DNA from: Streptomyces candidus | GTDB lineage: Bacteria; Actinomycetota; Actinomycetes; Streptomycetales; Streptomycetaceae | Assembly: GCF_014207445.1 (NCBI RefSeq) | Contig: NZ_JACHEM010000005.1 | Span: forward strand, 1 to 64,000 | Length of the DNA stretch: 64,000 nucleotides | Direction: 5' to 3' | Shown: piece by piece, positions 50,797 through 59,418 of the stretch | Position numbering within the stretch: the stretch's first letter is position 1 | How the letters are laid out: the number at the start of each line of letters is the position of its first letter | The notes under the pieces: model-generated | The model's input: only the letters and a program-made list of their open reading frames with translations | The model's database searches: none | Told to the model about the DNA's origin: nothing | Program-made: the position numbers and the translations under genes

Positions 50797-52370
50797 GCGG
50801 AAGGGGACCTCCGGGCTTCGGGGTCGGGCGTGCGGGGGCGGCGGGCGGGGGCGACGACCCGGGCGGCACCCGTGGCGCGGGCGCCGCCGGTGACGCGGGC
50901 CGCGGCGAGCTTGCCGGAGATCAGGACGGTCGGCACCCCGACGCCGGGGGTGGTGCCGCAGCCTGCCAGGACGGCGTTCTCGGTGCCGCGCACCAGGTTG
51001 CGCGGGCGGAAGGGCCCGGTCTGCGGGAAGGTGTGCGCCGCGGAGAACGGCGTGCCCGCCCCGTGGCCGTCGGCGCTCCAGTCGGCGGGCGTCACCAGGC
51101 ACTCCTCCTCGATCGCCGAGCCGATGCCCTCCAGCCCGCGCGCCTGGAGGGTGCGCAGGAGGCTGTCGCGGTAGCGGGGACCGAGGTCGGCCCACTCGCG
51201 GGCGTCCGGCCCCACGGTGGTGTTGGGGCAGGGCGCCAGGACGTAGTGCAGATGCCGGCCGGGCGGGGCGAGCGAGGGGTCCGTGGCGGTGGGCCGGGTG
51301 ATCAGCAGCGAGGGATCGGACATCAGGTCCCCGGTACGGGTCAGCTCGCGGAACGTCTCCTTCCAGGCGTCGCCGAAGGAGATCGTGTGGTGCCCCAGCC
51401 CGGGCCAGGTCCGGTCGGTGCCCGCGTGCAGGATCACCGCGGACGGCGAGTGGCGCAGCGGCGACGGCCTGCGCGGGAGACGTCCGAGCAGCCGGTAGGC
51501 GACGGGCAGGTCGGGGGTGAGTACCACCGCGTCGCACGGGATGCGTCCCCGGTCGGTGACGACGGCGGTGACGCGCTCGCCGGACGGGGAGCGTTCCAGC
51601 CGGGTCACCTCGTGCCCGTAGCGGAAGTCCGCGCCGGCCTCCGCTGCGGAGTCCGCCATGGCCCGCGGCAGGGCGTGCATGCCGCCGCGCGGGAAGTACA
51701 CCCCCGCCACGGTGTCCATGTAGGCGATCACGGCGTACGCGGCGAGCGCCCGGGCGGGCGGCACACCGGCGTACAGGGCCTGGAAGGTGAAGACGCGGCG
51801 CAACCGCTCGTCGGAGAGGAAGCGGCCGATCCGGGCGTCCATCCGGGAGAACCCGCCGAGGGCGGCGAGCCGCGCCAGGTCGGGATGCAGGAGCTGGAAC
51901 GGCGAGTCGAAGTTGGCGTCGATGAACCGGTCCATCTGCACCCGGTACAACCGCTCCAGCCAGACCCGCAGCCGCCGGTAGCCCAAAGCCTCCCGGGCCC
52001 CGGCGAACCGGGCGACCTCCGCCTCCATCGCCGCGCCCCCGGTGTGCACGTCCAGCGCGCTCCCGTCGGCGAACCGGGCCCGGTAGGCGGGGTGCAGGGG
52101 CAGCAGTTCCAGCCGCCCGGCCATGGAGTGGCCGACGGCGGCGAAGGCGTCCTCGACGAGGTCCGGCATGGTCAGTACGGTCGGGCCGGTGTCCATGCGG
52201 TAGCCGCCCCGCTGCAACAGGCCCGCCCGGCCGCCGGGTTCGTCCGCGCGTTCGACGACGGTGACCCGGCGTCCCGCGCCGAGCAGGTGCAGGGCGGCGG
52301 ACAGTCCGGCCAGCCCCGCGCCCACCACCACGACGTGGCCGGTGGGGCCCTTCAACGTCCTCGCCGTCAT
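50793..52370 (-). CDS. crtI: Phytoene desaturase
   Basis: The 525-residue FAD enzyme has [40 protein letters not shown] at the N-terminus. The C-terminal signature is [36 protein letters not shown], diagnostic for bacterial CrtI. It converts phytoene to lycopene in four desaturations. ATG 52370 lies 34 bases after the crtE stop, and the gene ends in a 4-base overlap with crtB. The C-terminal Arg/Pro-rich tail is an actinobacterial extension. Confidence 0.93.
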   Translation of the reverse strand: MTARTLKGPTGHVVVVGAGLAGLSAALHLLGAGRRVTVVERADEPGGRAGLLQRGGYRMDTGPTVLTMPDLVEDAFAAVGHSMAGRLELLPLHPAYRARFADGSALDVHTGGAAMEAEVARFAGAREALGYRRLRVWLERLYRVQMDRFIDANFDSPFQLLHPDLARLAALGGFSRMDARIGRFLSDERLRRVFTFQALYAGVPPARALAAYAVIAYMDTVAGVYFPRGGMHALPRAMADSAAEAGADFRYGHEVTRLERSPSGERVTAVVTDRGRIPCDAVVLTPDLPVAYRLLGRLPRRPSPLRHSPSAVILHAGTDRTWPGLGHHTISFGDAWKETFRELTRTGDLMSDPSLLITRPTATDPSLAPPGRHLHYVLAPCPNTTVGPDAREWADLGPRYRDSLLRTLQARGLEGIGSAIEEECLVTPADWSADGHGAGTPFSAAHTFPQTGPFRPRNLVRGTENAVLAGCGTTPGVGVPTVLISGKLAAARVTGGARATGAARVVAPARRPRTPDPEARRSPSA

Positions 52371-52404
52371 CCGCCGGGCCCCCGTCCTCGGGTGCTCGTC
52401 CTCG

Positions 52405-53715
52405 TCATCGGGCCCTCTCCTCGCAGATCTCGGCCGGACGCGGACCGTCCACCGTCCGTCCCACGTGCACGGGGGCCGGTACGGACACGGCGGCGACCGA
52501 ATTCAGCAGTGCCCGCAGCCGGGTCTCGCCGCGCGGGGCCAGTGGCACCGACGCCAGGTGCCGGTGGCCCACCGCCACGAGCCGCTCGATCTTCGCCTCC
52601 ACCAGGTCCCGGGCGCCGGTCTCCACCAGCGCCTCCCTGACCCGTGCCAGTCCTTCGTCGCTCAACGACGCGTCCCCCAGCGACGTGTCCAGGAGGGCGG
52701 TCACGGCCCGGTCGCCGCCGGCCTCCGCGCGGGCCCTGGCGACCGCCGTGAGGTAGGTGAGCTTGCCGTCCCGGATGTCGTCGCCCGACGGCTTGCCCGT
52801 CGTGCGGGGGTCGCCGAACACACCGAGCAGGTCGTCGCGGAGCTGGAAGGCGATGCCCGCACACCGGCCCGCGCAGCACAGCGCGCTCGTGGTCCGGTCG
52901 TCCGCCCCGGCGAGGGCCGCGCCCAGTGCCAGCGGCCGTTCCACCGAGTACAGGGCGCTCTTCAGGGTGGCGGTACGGATCGCCGTGCTCACCGCGCGGG
53001 AGCCGGTGACCTGGCCGTGCAGGTCCAGGTACTGACCGGCCACCATCTCCGTCCGCATGGCCCGCCACAGCCCGCGGACCCGCTGCCGTACGTCCCCGGT
53101 CACCGCCGCCGCGTCCCACGCCTCGGCGACCACGTCGTCGGCCCAGCTCAGCGCCAGGTCCCCGGCGAGGACGGCGGCCGACCTGCCGAAGGGCTCACCG
53201 GGCCCGGTCGCGCCGGACCCGGCGTAGCGCGCGGCCAGCGCGACATGCAGGGCGGGCCTGCCCCGGCGGACCGCGGAGCCGTCCATCACGTCGTCGTGCA
53301 CCAGGGCACAGGTCTGGATGAGTTCGAGTCCGGCGGCCAGCCGCAGCGCCGTGTCCGCCTCGGCCTGCCGGGAACCTCCGCCGCAGGCGCGCAGGGCCCA
53401 CCACAGGAACTGGGCGCGCAGCCGCTTTCCGCCGTTGAGGGTGAAGTCGGCGACCCGTCCGGCGACGTCCTGCGCGAACGTGTCGTCCAGCGCGGCGCAT
53501 TCCCGCACCCGTTCGCGCAGCACCTCCTGGAGCACCCGCCGTACGGCCTCCGGAACATCCCTGTCCACGCCGTGCGCACCGGTGCGGGAGGGACGTACCG
53601 GCTCCCGGCCGTGCAGGGCGCGCGGCCGGGCGGGCGCCGACCACAGCTCCTGACCCGGCCCGGGGCGGACCCGTTCACTGTCCGAGGAGCTCTCGCCCGT
53701 CCTCGTACGGCGCAT
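52405..53715 (-). CDS. crtE: Geranylgeranyl diphosphate synthase
   Basis: The 436-residue trans-prenyltransferase has the first aspartate-rich motif in ALVHDDVMDGSAVRRGRPALH and the second in GIAFQLRDDLLGVFGDPRTTGKPSGDDIRDGKLTYL. The basic GGKRLRAQFLWWA substrate region is also present. It makes C20 diphosphate from isopentenyl and allylic diphosphates for CrtB. ATG 53715 follows GGAAAGGCAG. The first 75 residues are a disordered Arg/Pro-rich extension. It heads the crtE-I-B-V operon, presumed LitS-dependent; upstream (minus strand) a CCGAAC...CGAATA pair resembles an ECF promoter. Confidence 0.9.
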   Translation of the reverse strand: MRRTRTGESSSDSERVRPGPGQELWSAPARPRALHGREPVRPSRTGAHGVDRDVPEAVRRVLQEVLRERVRECAALDDTFAQDVAGRVADFTLNGGKRLRAQFLWWALRACGGGSRQAEADTALRLAAGLELIQTCALVHDDVMDGSAVRRGRPALHVALAARYAGSGATGPGEPFGRSAAVLAGDLALSWADDVVAEAWDAAAVTGDVRQRVRGLWRAMRTEMVAGQYLDLHGQVTGSRAVSTAIRTATLKSALYSVERPLALGAALAGADDRTTSALCCAGRCAGIAFQLRDDLLGVFGDPRTTGKPSGDDIRDGKLTYLTAVARARAEAGGDRAVTALLDTSLGDASLSDEGLARVREALVETGARDLVEAKIERLVAVGHRHLASVPLAPRGETRLRALLNSVAAVSVPAPVHVGRTVDGPRPAEICEERAR

Positions 53716-54173
53716 CACACTGCCTTTCCTGGGCGTCAGCCGGACTGCATCCGGTCGGTATTCGCCCCGTCGGGCCCGTTCGGATGCACCTGAGCCCCAG
53801 ATTTCGGCGCACGCCCCCGGGCAGCCGTGGCCGCGCCCGGGGGCCCACGCCCACGACGGAGCACGCACGCCCGCGCCGGAGGCCCGGGCGCCTCGTCCCT
53901 TCCCCGCCCGCGCCCGCGGCAACACGCGGGGGCCGCCGCCCACTCGAACGCACCAGAAACGGCGGACCCGCGGGGGAGGGGGGCGGCATGCGGGCCCCGG
54001 GCGACGCGTTGTCGCAGCGGCGACGGCACCCGGGCCCCGGCGCGCCCGCACCGGGCGTGCGGGCGCCGGCGGTCACCCGGGCAGTGGGGTACTGCGCGAC
54101 CGGGGCGCCCGGCGTCCGGCAGTGCTCCGCGCACCGCACCGGTGTGCCGCGCGCCCCGTACGCGCCGCGCGCC
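53716..54173. promoter_or_regulatory. Regulatory region upstream of crtE
   Basis: No gene is supported in this 458-base gap. On the minus strand CCGAAC and CGAATA, near 53755-53785, are arranged roughly as an ECF-sigma -35/-10 pair, about 60 bases before the crtE start, and are the best candidate for the LitS promoter. The remainder is GC-rich low-complexity sequence. Confidence 0.4.
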
Positions 54174-54563
54174 TCACGGCAGTTCGCGGCTCGCGAGGGC
54201 GTGGCGTACCGCGGCCAGGGCTTCCTCGTCGGTGGCCCCGAGTTGCCGGACGGACGAGGCGAAGGCGCTCGCGTGCTCCGCCAGCCTGGTCTTGACCTCC
54301 GCACCGGACGGCAGGGCGACGACCCGCGTGCCCGAGCCCCTGCGGGTGCTGACCAGCCCCGCGCTCTCCAGCTCGCGGTACGCCCGCACCACGGTGTTGT
54401 TGGCCAGACCGAGGTCGGACGCCAGTTGCCGTACCGACGGCAGCTTCGCGCCCTGGACGAGCCGGCCGACGGAGATCAGGTCGGCGAGCTGGGAGCGGAG
54501 CTGCTCGTAGGGCGGAACCGGGGAAGCGTGGTTGACGGTGACGAGGGTGCCGTGGGTCGTCAT
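54174..54563 (-). CDS. GntR-family regulator, YtrA subfamily
   Basis: The 129-residue regulator has one GntR winged helix: PPYEQLRSQLADLISVGRLVQGAKLPSVRQLASDLGLANNTVVRAYRELESAGLVSTRRGSGTRVV (about residues 17-82). A short C-terminal dimerisation helix is typical of the YtrA subfamily. YtrA-type proteins usually control a neighbouring membrane or ABC-transport gene. ATG 54563 overlaps the stop of the membrane-protein gene (ATGA). The two TGTGTCA(N6)TGACACA repeats ahead of this operon are probable binding sites. Confidence 0.87.
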   Translation of the reverse strand: MTTHGTLVTVNHASPVPPYEQLRSQLADLISVGRLVQGAKLPSVRQLASDLGLANNTVVRAYRELESAGLVSTRRGSGTRVVALPSGAEVKTRLAEHASAFASSVRQLGATDEEALAAVRHALASRELP

Positions 54564-55318
54564 GAGCGCGCCTTCAGATAGACCTGCGGGAGCAGGAGGA
54601 CTCCCAGACAGTGTCCTGCGGACAGTGCGGAGATGACGGCGGCGACGAGCAGCCCCACCATGGCCGCGGTCCTCATCGCGCCCCCGCACGGCACGCCCAG
54701 CAGCGCCTGACCCGTCGTCACCGCGACGGCGAACAGCGGAGCGGTCACCAGCACTCCCCACGCGCCCACCGTCGCCCGTGCGTTGGCGCGGCGCAGGGCG
54801 TCGTCCCCGGACCGGGTGGTGACGCGGTGCAGGAGCAGTACGCAGGCGACCGTGCCGACGGCGAGACCGCCCAGGGCCGGCCCGAGGTAGTGCGGGCCCG
54901 GCCAGGGCGCATGGGTGTAGGTGCCCGTCGAGCAGGTGGCGGTCAGGGCGCGCCCCGGACGGCCGGTGGCGTCCGCCGTGGCGGTCGCGGCGGCCACCGT
55001 CACCAGGGCCAGCAGGACGACGGCCTGCACGGCGAGCGAGGCGGTGAGCCCCCGGGGCACGTAGTCCCTGATCCGGCGCCTGGTGATGTCGGCCGCCCGC
55101 AGCTGGCCGGGTCCCGGCCGGGCGAGGACGTCGGTGGCGTACACCCCGCCCATGACGCACAGGCCGAACACGGCGAACCCGTAGAGCAGGTCCACGTCGG
55201 ACTCGGAGCTGAAGGTGACCAGCGCGTTGACCGCCAGCCCGGCCACCGCGCCCATCCATCGCACCGAGGTCTCCATCCCCGCTCGCCAGAAGCCGTGTGT
55301 CCGTGAAGCAACAGGCAT
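54560..55318 (-). CDS. DUF1648/SdpI-like multi-pass membrane protein
   Basis: The 252-residue membrane protein has about six hydrophobic helices, including VRWMGAVAGLAVNALVTF, YGFAVFGLCVMGGVYATDVLA, LAVQAVVLLALVTVAAATA, LGGLAVGTVACVLLLHRV, VLVTAPLFAVAVTTGQALLG and TAAMVGLLVAAVISALSAGHCLGVLLL. I recognise no catalytic motif, and the DUF comparison is tentative. It is the first gene of a two-gene operon with a YtrA-type regulator, a pairing common in Streptomyces. ATG 55318 follows GGGAGGGGCC. The function is unknown; a role in envelope stress is only a guess from the pairing. Confidence 0.6.
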   Translation of the reverse strand: MPVASRTHGFWRAGMETSVRWMGAVAGLAVNALVTFSSESDVDLLYGFAVFGLCVMGGVYATDVLARPGPGQLRAADITRRRIRDYVPRGLTASLAVQAVVLLALVTVAAATATADATGRPGRALTATCSTGTYTHAPWPGPHYLGPALGGLAVGTVACVLLLHRVTTRSGDDALRRANARATVGAWGVLVTAPLFAVAVTTGQALLGVPCGGAMRTAAMVGLLVAAVISALSAGHCLGVLLLPQVYLKARS

Positions 55319-55344
55319 ACCGTTCGGCCCCTCCCCATCGGCAA

Positions 55345-55404
55345 TGTGTATCAACTACCTGACACAATTGGCCATGTGGATAGCTGTGTCAAGGAGATGA
55401 CACA
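55345..55404. promoter_or_regulatory. Paired GntR-type operators
   Basis: TGTGTCAAGGAGATGACACA at 55385-55404 is a perfect TGTGTCA(N6)TGACACA repeat. At 55345-55366 a second copy reads TGTGTATCA(N6)TGACACA, with the same right arm and a left arm carrying a 2-base insertion. Both lie just upstream of the membrane-protein/YtrA operon, in the divergent region before the F420-dependent oxidoreductase gene. Confidence 0.75.
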
Positions 55405-55752
55405 GTTTCGGTCCCGCAGGAAGGGGAGAACCTCGGCGGGGAGGACGGCGGAACCCGCACCCGGGTGCCGGGGTTGCCCCCGCGTCCGGGTCGCTCCGCC
55501 TGGCGGCACTCCGGGGAAGCGGGTACGCAGGAGGCGAACGGAGGCGCGGGAGCGGAGGCGGAGGACGGCGAAGGAAGGGGCCGCCCCCTCGTGCCGTACG
55601 GCTCGATGCCCGCGCACCCCCTCCTGCGGACGGCCGCCCGGCCGTGGCGCGCAAGGGCGCCGAGTCACCCGGCCGGCGCAGACCACCGGGGTGCGCACGG
55701 CACCGGAGCCGCGGCCGCACGACCGGTTCGAGAGACGCGTGAAAGGTGAGGC
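55405..55752. other. Leader region of the F420-dependent oxidoreductase gene
   Basis: These 348 bases hold an open frame of Arg-rich, low-complexity composition that I do not accept as a gene. Only the ribosome binding site GAAAGGTGAGG, just before 55753, is clear. Confidence 0.5.
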
Positions 55753-56724
55753 ATGACGATTTACGGCTACTTCCTGTCGTCCGAGGAGTTCACCCCGGCC
55801 GAACTCCTCTCCCAGGCCCGCGCCGCCGAACAGGCGGGATTCCAGGCGCTGGCGATCTCCGACCACTTCCACCCGTGGAACGACGCACAGGGCCAGAGCT
55901 CCTTCGTCTGGTCGATGATCGGAGCGCTGTCCCAGGTCACGTCCCTGCCCGTGACGACGTTCGTCACCTGCCCCACCGTGCGCATGCACCCCGCGGTCAA
56001 CGCGCAGGCTGCGGCCACGGCCGCAGTGCTGACCGAAGGCCGCTTCCGGTTCGGCATCGGTACGGGCGAGGCCCTGAACGAGCACATCCTCGGCGACCCC
56101 TGGCCCGAGGCCGACCGGCGCATGGAGATGCTGGAGGAGTCGATGGAGGTGATGCGCCGCCTGTTCACCGGTGAACAGATCACCCACCGGGGCACGCACT
56201 ACACCGTGCAGAACGCCCGGCTCTACACCCTCCCCGACGAGCCGCCGCCGCTGTACGTGTCCGGGTTCGGCCCGAAGGCCGCGGAGCTGGCAGGACGGGC
56301 CGGCGACGGCTTCGTGACGATGATGCCGGACGCCGACCTGGTGGACCGGTTCCGTGACGCGGGCGGCGGCAGCAAGCCCGTTCTCGGCGGCCTGAAGGTC
56401 TGCTGGGGCACCGACCGGTCACAGGCGGTCGAAACCGTGCACCGGCTGTGGCCCAACGAACAGCTGCCCGGCGAACTTCCCCAGGTCCTGCCCACGCCCG
56501 CCCACTTCGAGCAGGCCGCGCAGCTCGTCACCGAGGACATGGTGGCCGACGCCGTCGTCTGCGGCGACGACGAGGACGCCCACGTCGAGGCGGTGCACGC
56601 CTTCACCGAGGCCGGCTTCGACGAGGTCTACGTCAACCAGATCGGCCCCGACCAGCAGGGCTTCTTCGACTTCTACCGCTCCCGCGTCCTGCCCCGGCTG
56701 CGGGACCGGACGCCGGAGGCCTGA
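55753..56724 (+). CDS. LLM-class F420-dependent oxidoreductase (G6PDH-like, TIGR03557 type)
   Basis: The 323-residue TIM-barrel protein begins MTIYGYFLSSEEFTPAELLSQ, then AGFQALAISDHFHPWNDAQGQSSFVW. It contains FRFGIGTGEALNEHILGDPWPEADRRMEMLEESMEVMRRLFTGE, the pattern of F420-dependent glucose-6-phosphate-dehydrogenase-like luciferase-family enzymes. It would use deazaflavin F420 as hydride carrier; the substrate is unknown. GAAAGGTGAGG precedes ATG 55753. A strong hairpin (56743-56771) follows. Control by the YtrA-type repressor is possible because its operators lie in the same divergent region, although 350 bases away. Confidence 0.87.
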   Translation: MTIYGYFLSSEEFTPAELLSQARAAEQAGFQALAISDHFHPWNDAQGQSSFVWSMIGALSQVTSLPVTTFVTCPTVRMHPAVNAQAAATAAVLTEGRFRFGIGTGEALNEHILGDPWPEADRRMEMLEESMEVMRRLFTGEQITHRGTHYTVQNARLYTLPDEPPPLYVSGFGPKAAELAGRAGDGFVTMMPDADLVDRFRDAGGGSKPVLGGLKVCWGTDRSQAVETVHRLWPNEQLPGELPQVLPTPAHFEQAAQLVTEDMVADAVVCGDDEDAHVEAVHAFTEAGFDEVYVNQIGPDQQGFFDFYRSRVLPRLRDRTPEA

Positions 56725-56742
56725 CGCTCCGGCGTCCGTTGC

Positions 56743-56771
56743 GCGCCTGCCGGGCCCGGCCCGGCAGGCGC
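56743..56771. terminator. 12-bp-stem hairpin between convergent genes
   Basis: GCGCCTGCCGGG at 56743-56754 pairs exactly with CCCGGCAGGCGC at 56760-56771, between the F420-oxidoreductase stop (56724) and the MpaB-type oxygenase stop (56789). Confidence 0.8.
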
Positions 56772-56788
56772 CGCCGCCCACCCCGCCG

Positions 56789-58330
56789 TCACGCCCCCGC
56801 GATCAGCGGGTCGAACGCCGTGGTGCGCTGCCGGCCGGACATGAACGCCAGGAACTCCTTCACGAAGGCACTGCGCGTGTACGTCGCACCGCCGGCCCCC
56901 GGCATGTCGCGGTGGAAGGCGGTACGGAACAGCGCCCGGTACTCGGCGGCGTCGATGTGCCCGCTGCCGTCCCTGTCGGTGACGTCGAAGAGGACTTCGG
57001 CGACCCTGATGAGCGCGGGCCCGGCGAGGGAGGGCGCGGCGGCGGCGTACTCCTGGGCGCTGATGCTGCCGTCGCCGTCGGTGTCCAGGGCCGCCTGGAG
57101 TTCGCGCCACCAGGCCGCGTAGGCGTCGTAGAGCCTGGTCTCCTCGGGCTCGTCCAGGTCGAGGCGGCTGCACAGCTCCCGGGCCATGGCGGCCAGGTCG
57201 GGCCAGTCCAGGGAGCCGTTGCCGGTCTGGTCCAGTACCTGCCGGAAGAAGTTCTCCGTGTCCTGCCGCTGCTCGGCAGCGGCGGCCGTCGCGGGAGGCG
57301 CGGCGGGTTCCGGCCGGTCGGGGAGCGGGGTCAGCAGCCGGAGCAGCGCGCCGGCCCGCTTCATCCTGGCCTGGAGTTCCGCGAGGGTCCTGGCGCGCGG
57401 ATCGTCGCTGTCGGGCGTCATTTCCAGGAGGCCGATGATGTTCGCGGGCTGCATCCAGCTCGTGGGGAGGAAGCGGGCCAGGCCCACCGCCAGGTAGGCG
57501 CCCTGCATCAGGGTCTGGGCGCCGGGCATCTCCGGCAGCCCGGCACGGCGGCGGAACGGCTCGGGCAGCGAGGCCACCGCGATCGCCCCGACCACCGGAC
57601 CCACGACGGCACGGCCGGCCGCCCACACCGTGGGCAGACCGCTCAGCAGCGGGGGAGCGGGGAGGTGGTCGAAGAGCTTGTACAGGATGACGCGCATCGC
57701 CTCCGTGTTCTCCAGCTCCTCCGCCACGACCCTGTCGTAGTACTGCCAGAACTCGGGGAGCGTGTCGGGCAGATGACCGGGCTCGTCGCCCATCTCCGCG
57801 AGCATGGCCTGGAACTCGGCGTAGAGCGCCTCCATGAACCCCTGTTCCAGGGGCTGGCCGCTCAGCCGGCACATGGTGACCGAGCTTTCGAACAGGGTGG
57901 CCACCACCCAGGCGCGCGCACCGGGGTCCATCGCGTCGTAGGGCCGGCGGTGCGGATCCGTCCCCTTCAGCCGCGCGTGCATGCGGTTCAGCCGCGCCGC
58001 CTCCCTGCTGCGTGCCTCCTCGTCCGCCCCGGTCATGCGCTGCATGCTCAGGAAGGTGTTGCGCAGGCGCCGCCAGGGGTGGGTGACGAACGTGGAGTTG
58101 TCGATGAGAGCCGCCCCGATGGTGGGGTGGGCGGCCTCCAGTACCGTCGCCCGGATCATGGCGAGCGCCCACCGGGGGTCGTTGAAGAACGTCTCGAAGC
58201 GCGCGTCCGGACTTCCCAGGGGCCGGTGCGGCGCACCGGTGTCCGACGCGGGTGGCCTGGCCCCGGTGTCCTGGCGGTCGGCGTCGTCGAAGGGGAAGCC
58301 GCCGGGGCGGGGCGCGTCCGGAATGGTCAC
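56789..58330 (-). CDS. MpaB/Lcp-type (DUF2236) oxygenase fused to EF-hands
   Basis: The 513-residue protein has an N-terminal DUF2236 (MpaB/latex-clearing-protein-like, b-type heme) domain at about residues 45-300. Key segments are FFNDPRWALAMIRATVLEAAHPTIGAAL, HPWRRLRNTFLSMQRMTGADEEARSREAARLNRMHARLKG and DPGARAWVVATLFESS. The C-terminal third carries EF-hand loops DTDGDGSISAQEY and DRDGSGHIDAAEY, plus a weaker DQTGNGSLDWPDL. Calcium control of a heme oxygenase-like domain is therefore plausible. GTG 58330 overlaps the stop of the cis-prenyltransferase gene (GTGA), so both are made together. The substrate may be an isoprenoid, by association only. Confidence 0.8.
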   Translation of the reverse strand: MTIPDAPRPGGFPFDDADRQDTGARPPASDTGAPHRPLGSPDARFETFFNDPRWALAMIRATVLEAAHPTIGAALIDNSTFVTHPWRRLRNTFLSMQRMTGADEEARSREAARLNRMHARLKGTDPHRRPYDAMDPGARAWVVATLFESSVTMCRLSGQPLEQGFMEALYAEFQAMLAEMGDEPGHLPDTLPEFWQYYDRVVAEELENTEAMRVILYKLFDHLPAPPLLSGLPTVWAAGRAVVGPVVGAIAVASLPEPFRRRAGLPEMPGAQTLMQGAYLAVGLARFLPTSWMQPANIIGLLEMTPDSDDPRARTLAELQARMKRAGALLRLLTPLPDRPEPAAPPATAAAAEQRQDTENFFRQVLDQTGNGSLDWPDLAAMARELCSRLDLDEPEETRLYDAYAAWWRELQAALDTDGDGSISAQEYAAAAPSLAGPALIRVAEVLFDVTDRDGSGHIDAAEYRALFRTAFHRDMPGAGGATYTRSAFVKEFLAFMSGRQRTTAFDPLIAGA

Positions 58331-59112
58331 AGTCGGGGTTCTCCGATCTCGTTCGGCAGTACGCCGCCGAAGCGGCGGTCGCGCTGCCGGTAGGAGTGCA
58401 GGCACTCCAGGAAGTGGGAGGCACGGAAGTCGGGCCACAGGACGGGCGGGAAGACCCACTCGGCGTAAGCGACCTGCCAGAGCATGAAGTTGGAGATCCG
58501 CTGCTCTCCGGAGGTACGGATCACCAGGTCCACGTCGGGCGTGTCGGGGTAGGGAAGGTGGTCGGCGAAGGTCTGCTCGGTCACGCTTTCGGCGGGGGTG
58601 TTGCTGCGCAGCAGTGAACGCGCCGCCTCGACGATGTCCCTGCGGCCCCCGTGGTCGAAGGCCACGGTCAGCGTCATGCCCCGGTTGTCACCGGTGAGCG
58701 TCATCAAGTCGTCGAAGTCCCGGGCCAGTTTGGGCGGGATGCGCGGGTCGGTCACGCCCAGGAAGCGGCAGCGGATGCCGCGTGCGTGCAAGAACACCGC
58801 GTGCTTGCGCACCACGCGCCGTACCAGCCGCATCAGGAAGTCGACCTCGTTGCTCGGCCGGCCCCAGTTCTCGGTGGAGAACGCGTACAGGCTCAGCCAC
58901 CCCACCCCGGCCGCCCGCGCCGCCTCGATGACGTCGATCACGGTCGCCTCCGCGGCACTGTGCCCGGAGGTGCGCGGCAGCGCCCGCGACTGCGCCCACC
59001 GGCCGTTGCCGTCCATCACGCAGGCGACGTGGTGCGGTACCCGGCCCGGCCCGCCGTCGGAAGGCCCGGGAAGGTCCGGGGACGGGGCGGCCCCGTCGGC
59101 CGTCTGCTGCAT
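58327..59112 (-). CDS. Cis-prenyltransferase (UppS-like polyprenyl diphosphate synthase)
   Basis: The 261-residue enzyme shows the UPP-synthase signatures: HVACVMDGNGRWAQSRALPRTSGHSAA (catalytic Asp, phosphate-binding Gly-Arg), LYAFSTENWGRP and DVDLVIRTSGEQRISNFMLWQVAYAEWVFPPVLWPDF. It condenses isopentenyl diphosphate in cis onto an allylic primer. The frame opens at ATG 59118, but ATG 59112 sits 7 bases after GGAAGG and is preferred. It is coupled to the MpaB-type oxygenase rather than to cell-wall genes, and Streptomyces carry other uppS genes, so a specialised product is likely. Confidence 0.88.
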   Translation of the reverse strand: MQQTADGAAPSPDLPGPSDGGPGRVPHHVACVMDGNGRWAQSRALPRTSGHSAAEATVIDVIEAARAAGVGWLSLYAFSTENWGRPSNEVDFLMRLVRRVVRKHAVFLHARGIRCRFLGVTDPRIPPKLARDFDDLMTLTGDNRGMTLTVAFDHGGRRDIVEAARSLLRSNTPAESVTEQTFADHLPYPDTPDVDLVIRTSGEQRISNFMLWQVAYAEWVFPPVLWPDFRASHFLECLHSYRQRDRRFGGVLPNEIGEPRL

Positions 59113-59418
59113 GTTCATGCCTTCCCTGGGGCCTCTCACGCCTCCCCGCCGCCGCGTGGACGGGGTGGACACCCGGACGGCCCGGCCCCGGCACCGCACC
59201 CGACCCGGACGGCCGGTGCGGTGCGGTGCGGCGAGCCGCGTCGGCGGGTATCACCGGGGCGGTGCGCTGATCCGATCAACACGATCAGATTGGCACCGGG
59301 CGACCGGGCGGGGCCCGAAAAGGCCGTCGCGTTCACCCTTGGGACGCCAGTCCGACAGGGGTGGTGGTGGGCGTCCCGGCCGGCGCCGGGGCGCACGGCC
59401 GGGACGGCCCGCAACGGG
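59113..59418. other. Intergenic region upstream of the cis-prenyltransferase
   Basis: Nothing coding is visible in these 306 bases. An AT-richer segment at 59266-59292 has repeated GATC(A/C) and a CTGAT...ATCAG inverted repeat, and could contain the promoter of the minus-strand operon. Confidence 0.4.

Noticed and set aside
55346-55756. 136-codon plus-strand frame before the F420-dependent oxidoreductase
   Set aside because: Arg/Pro-rich composition without structure, starts inside the GntR operators and overlaps the true ribosome binding site of the next gene.
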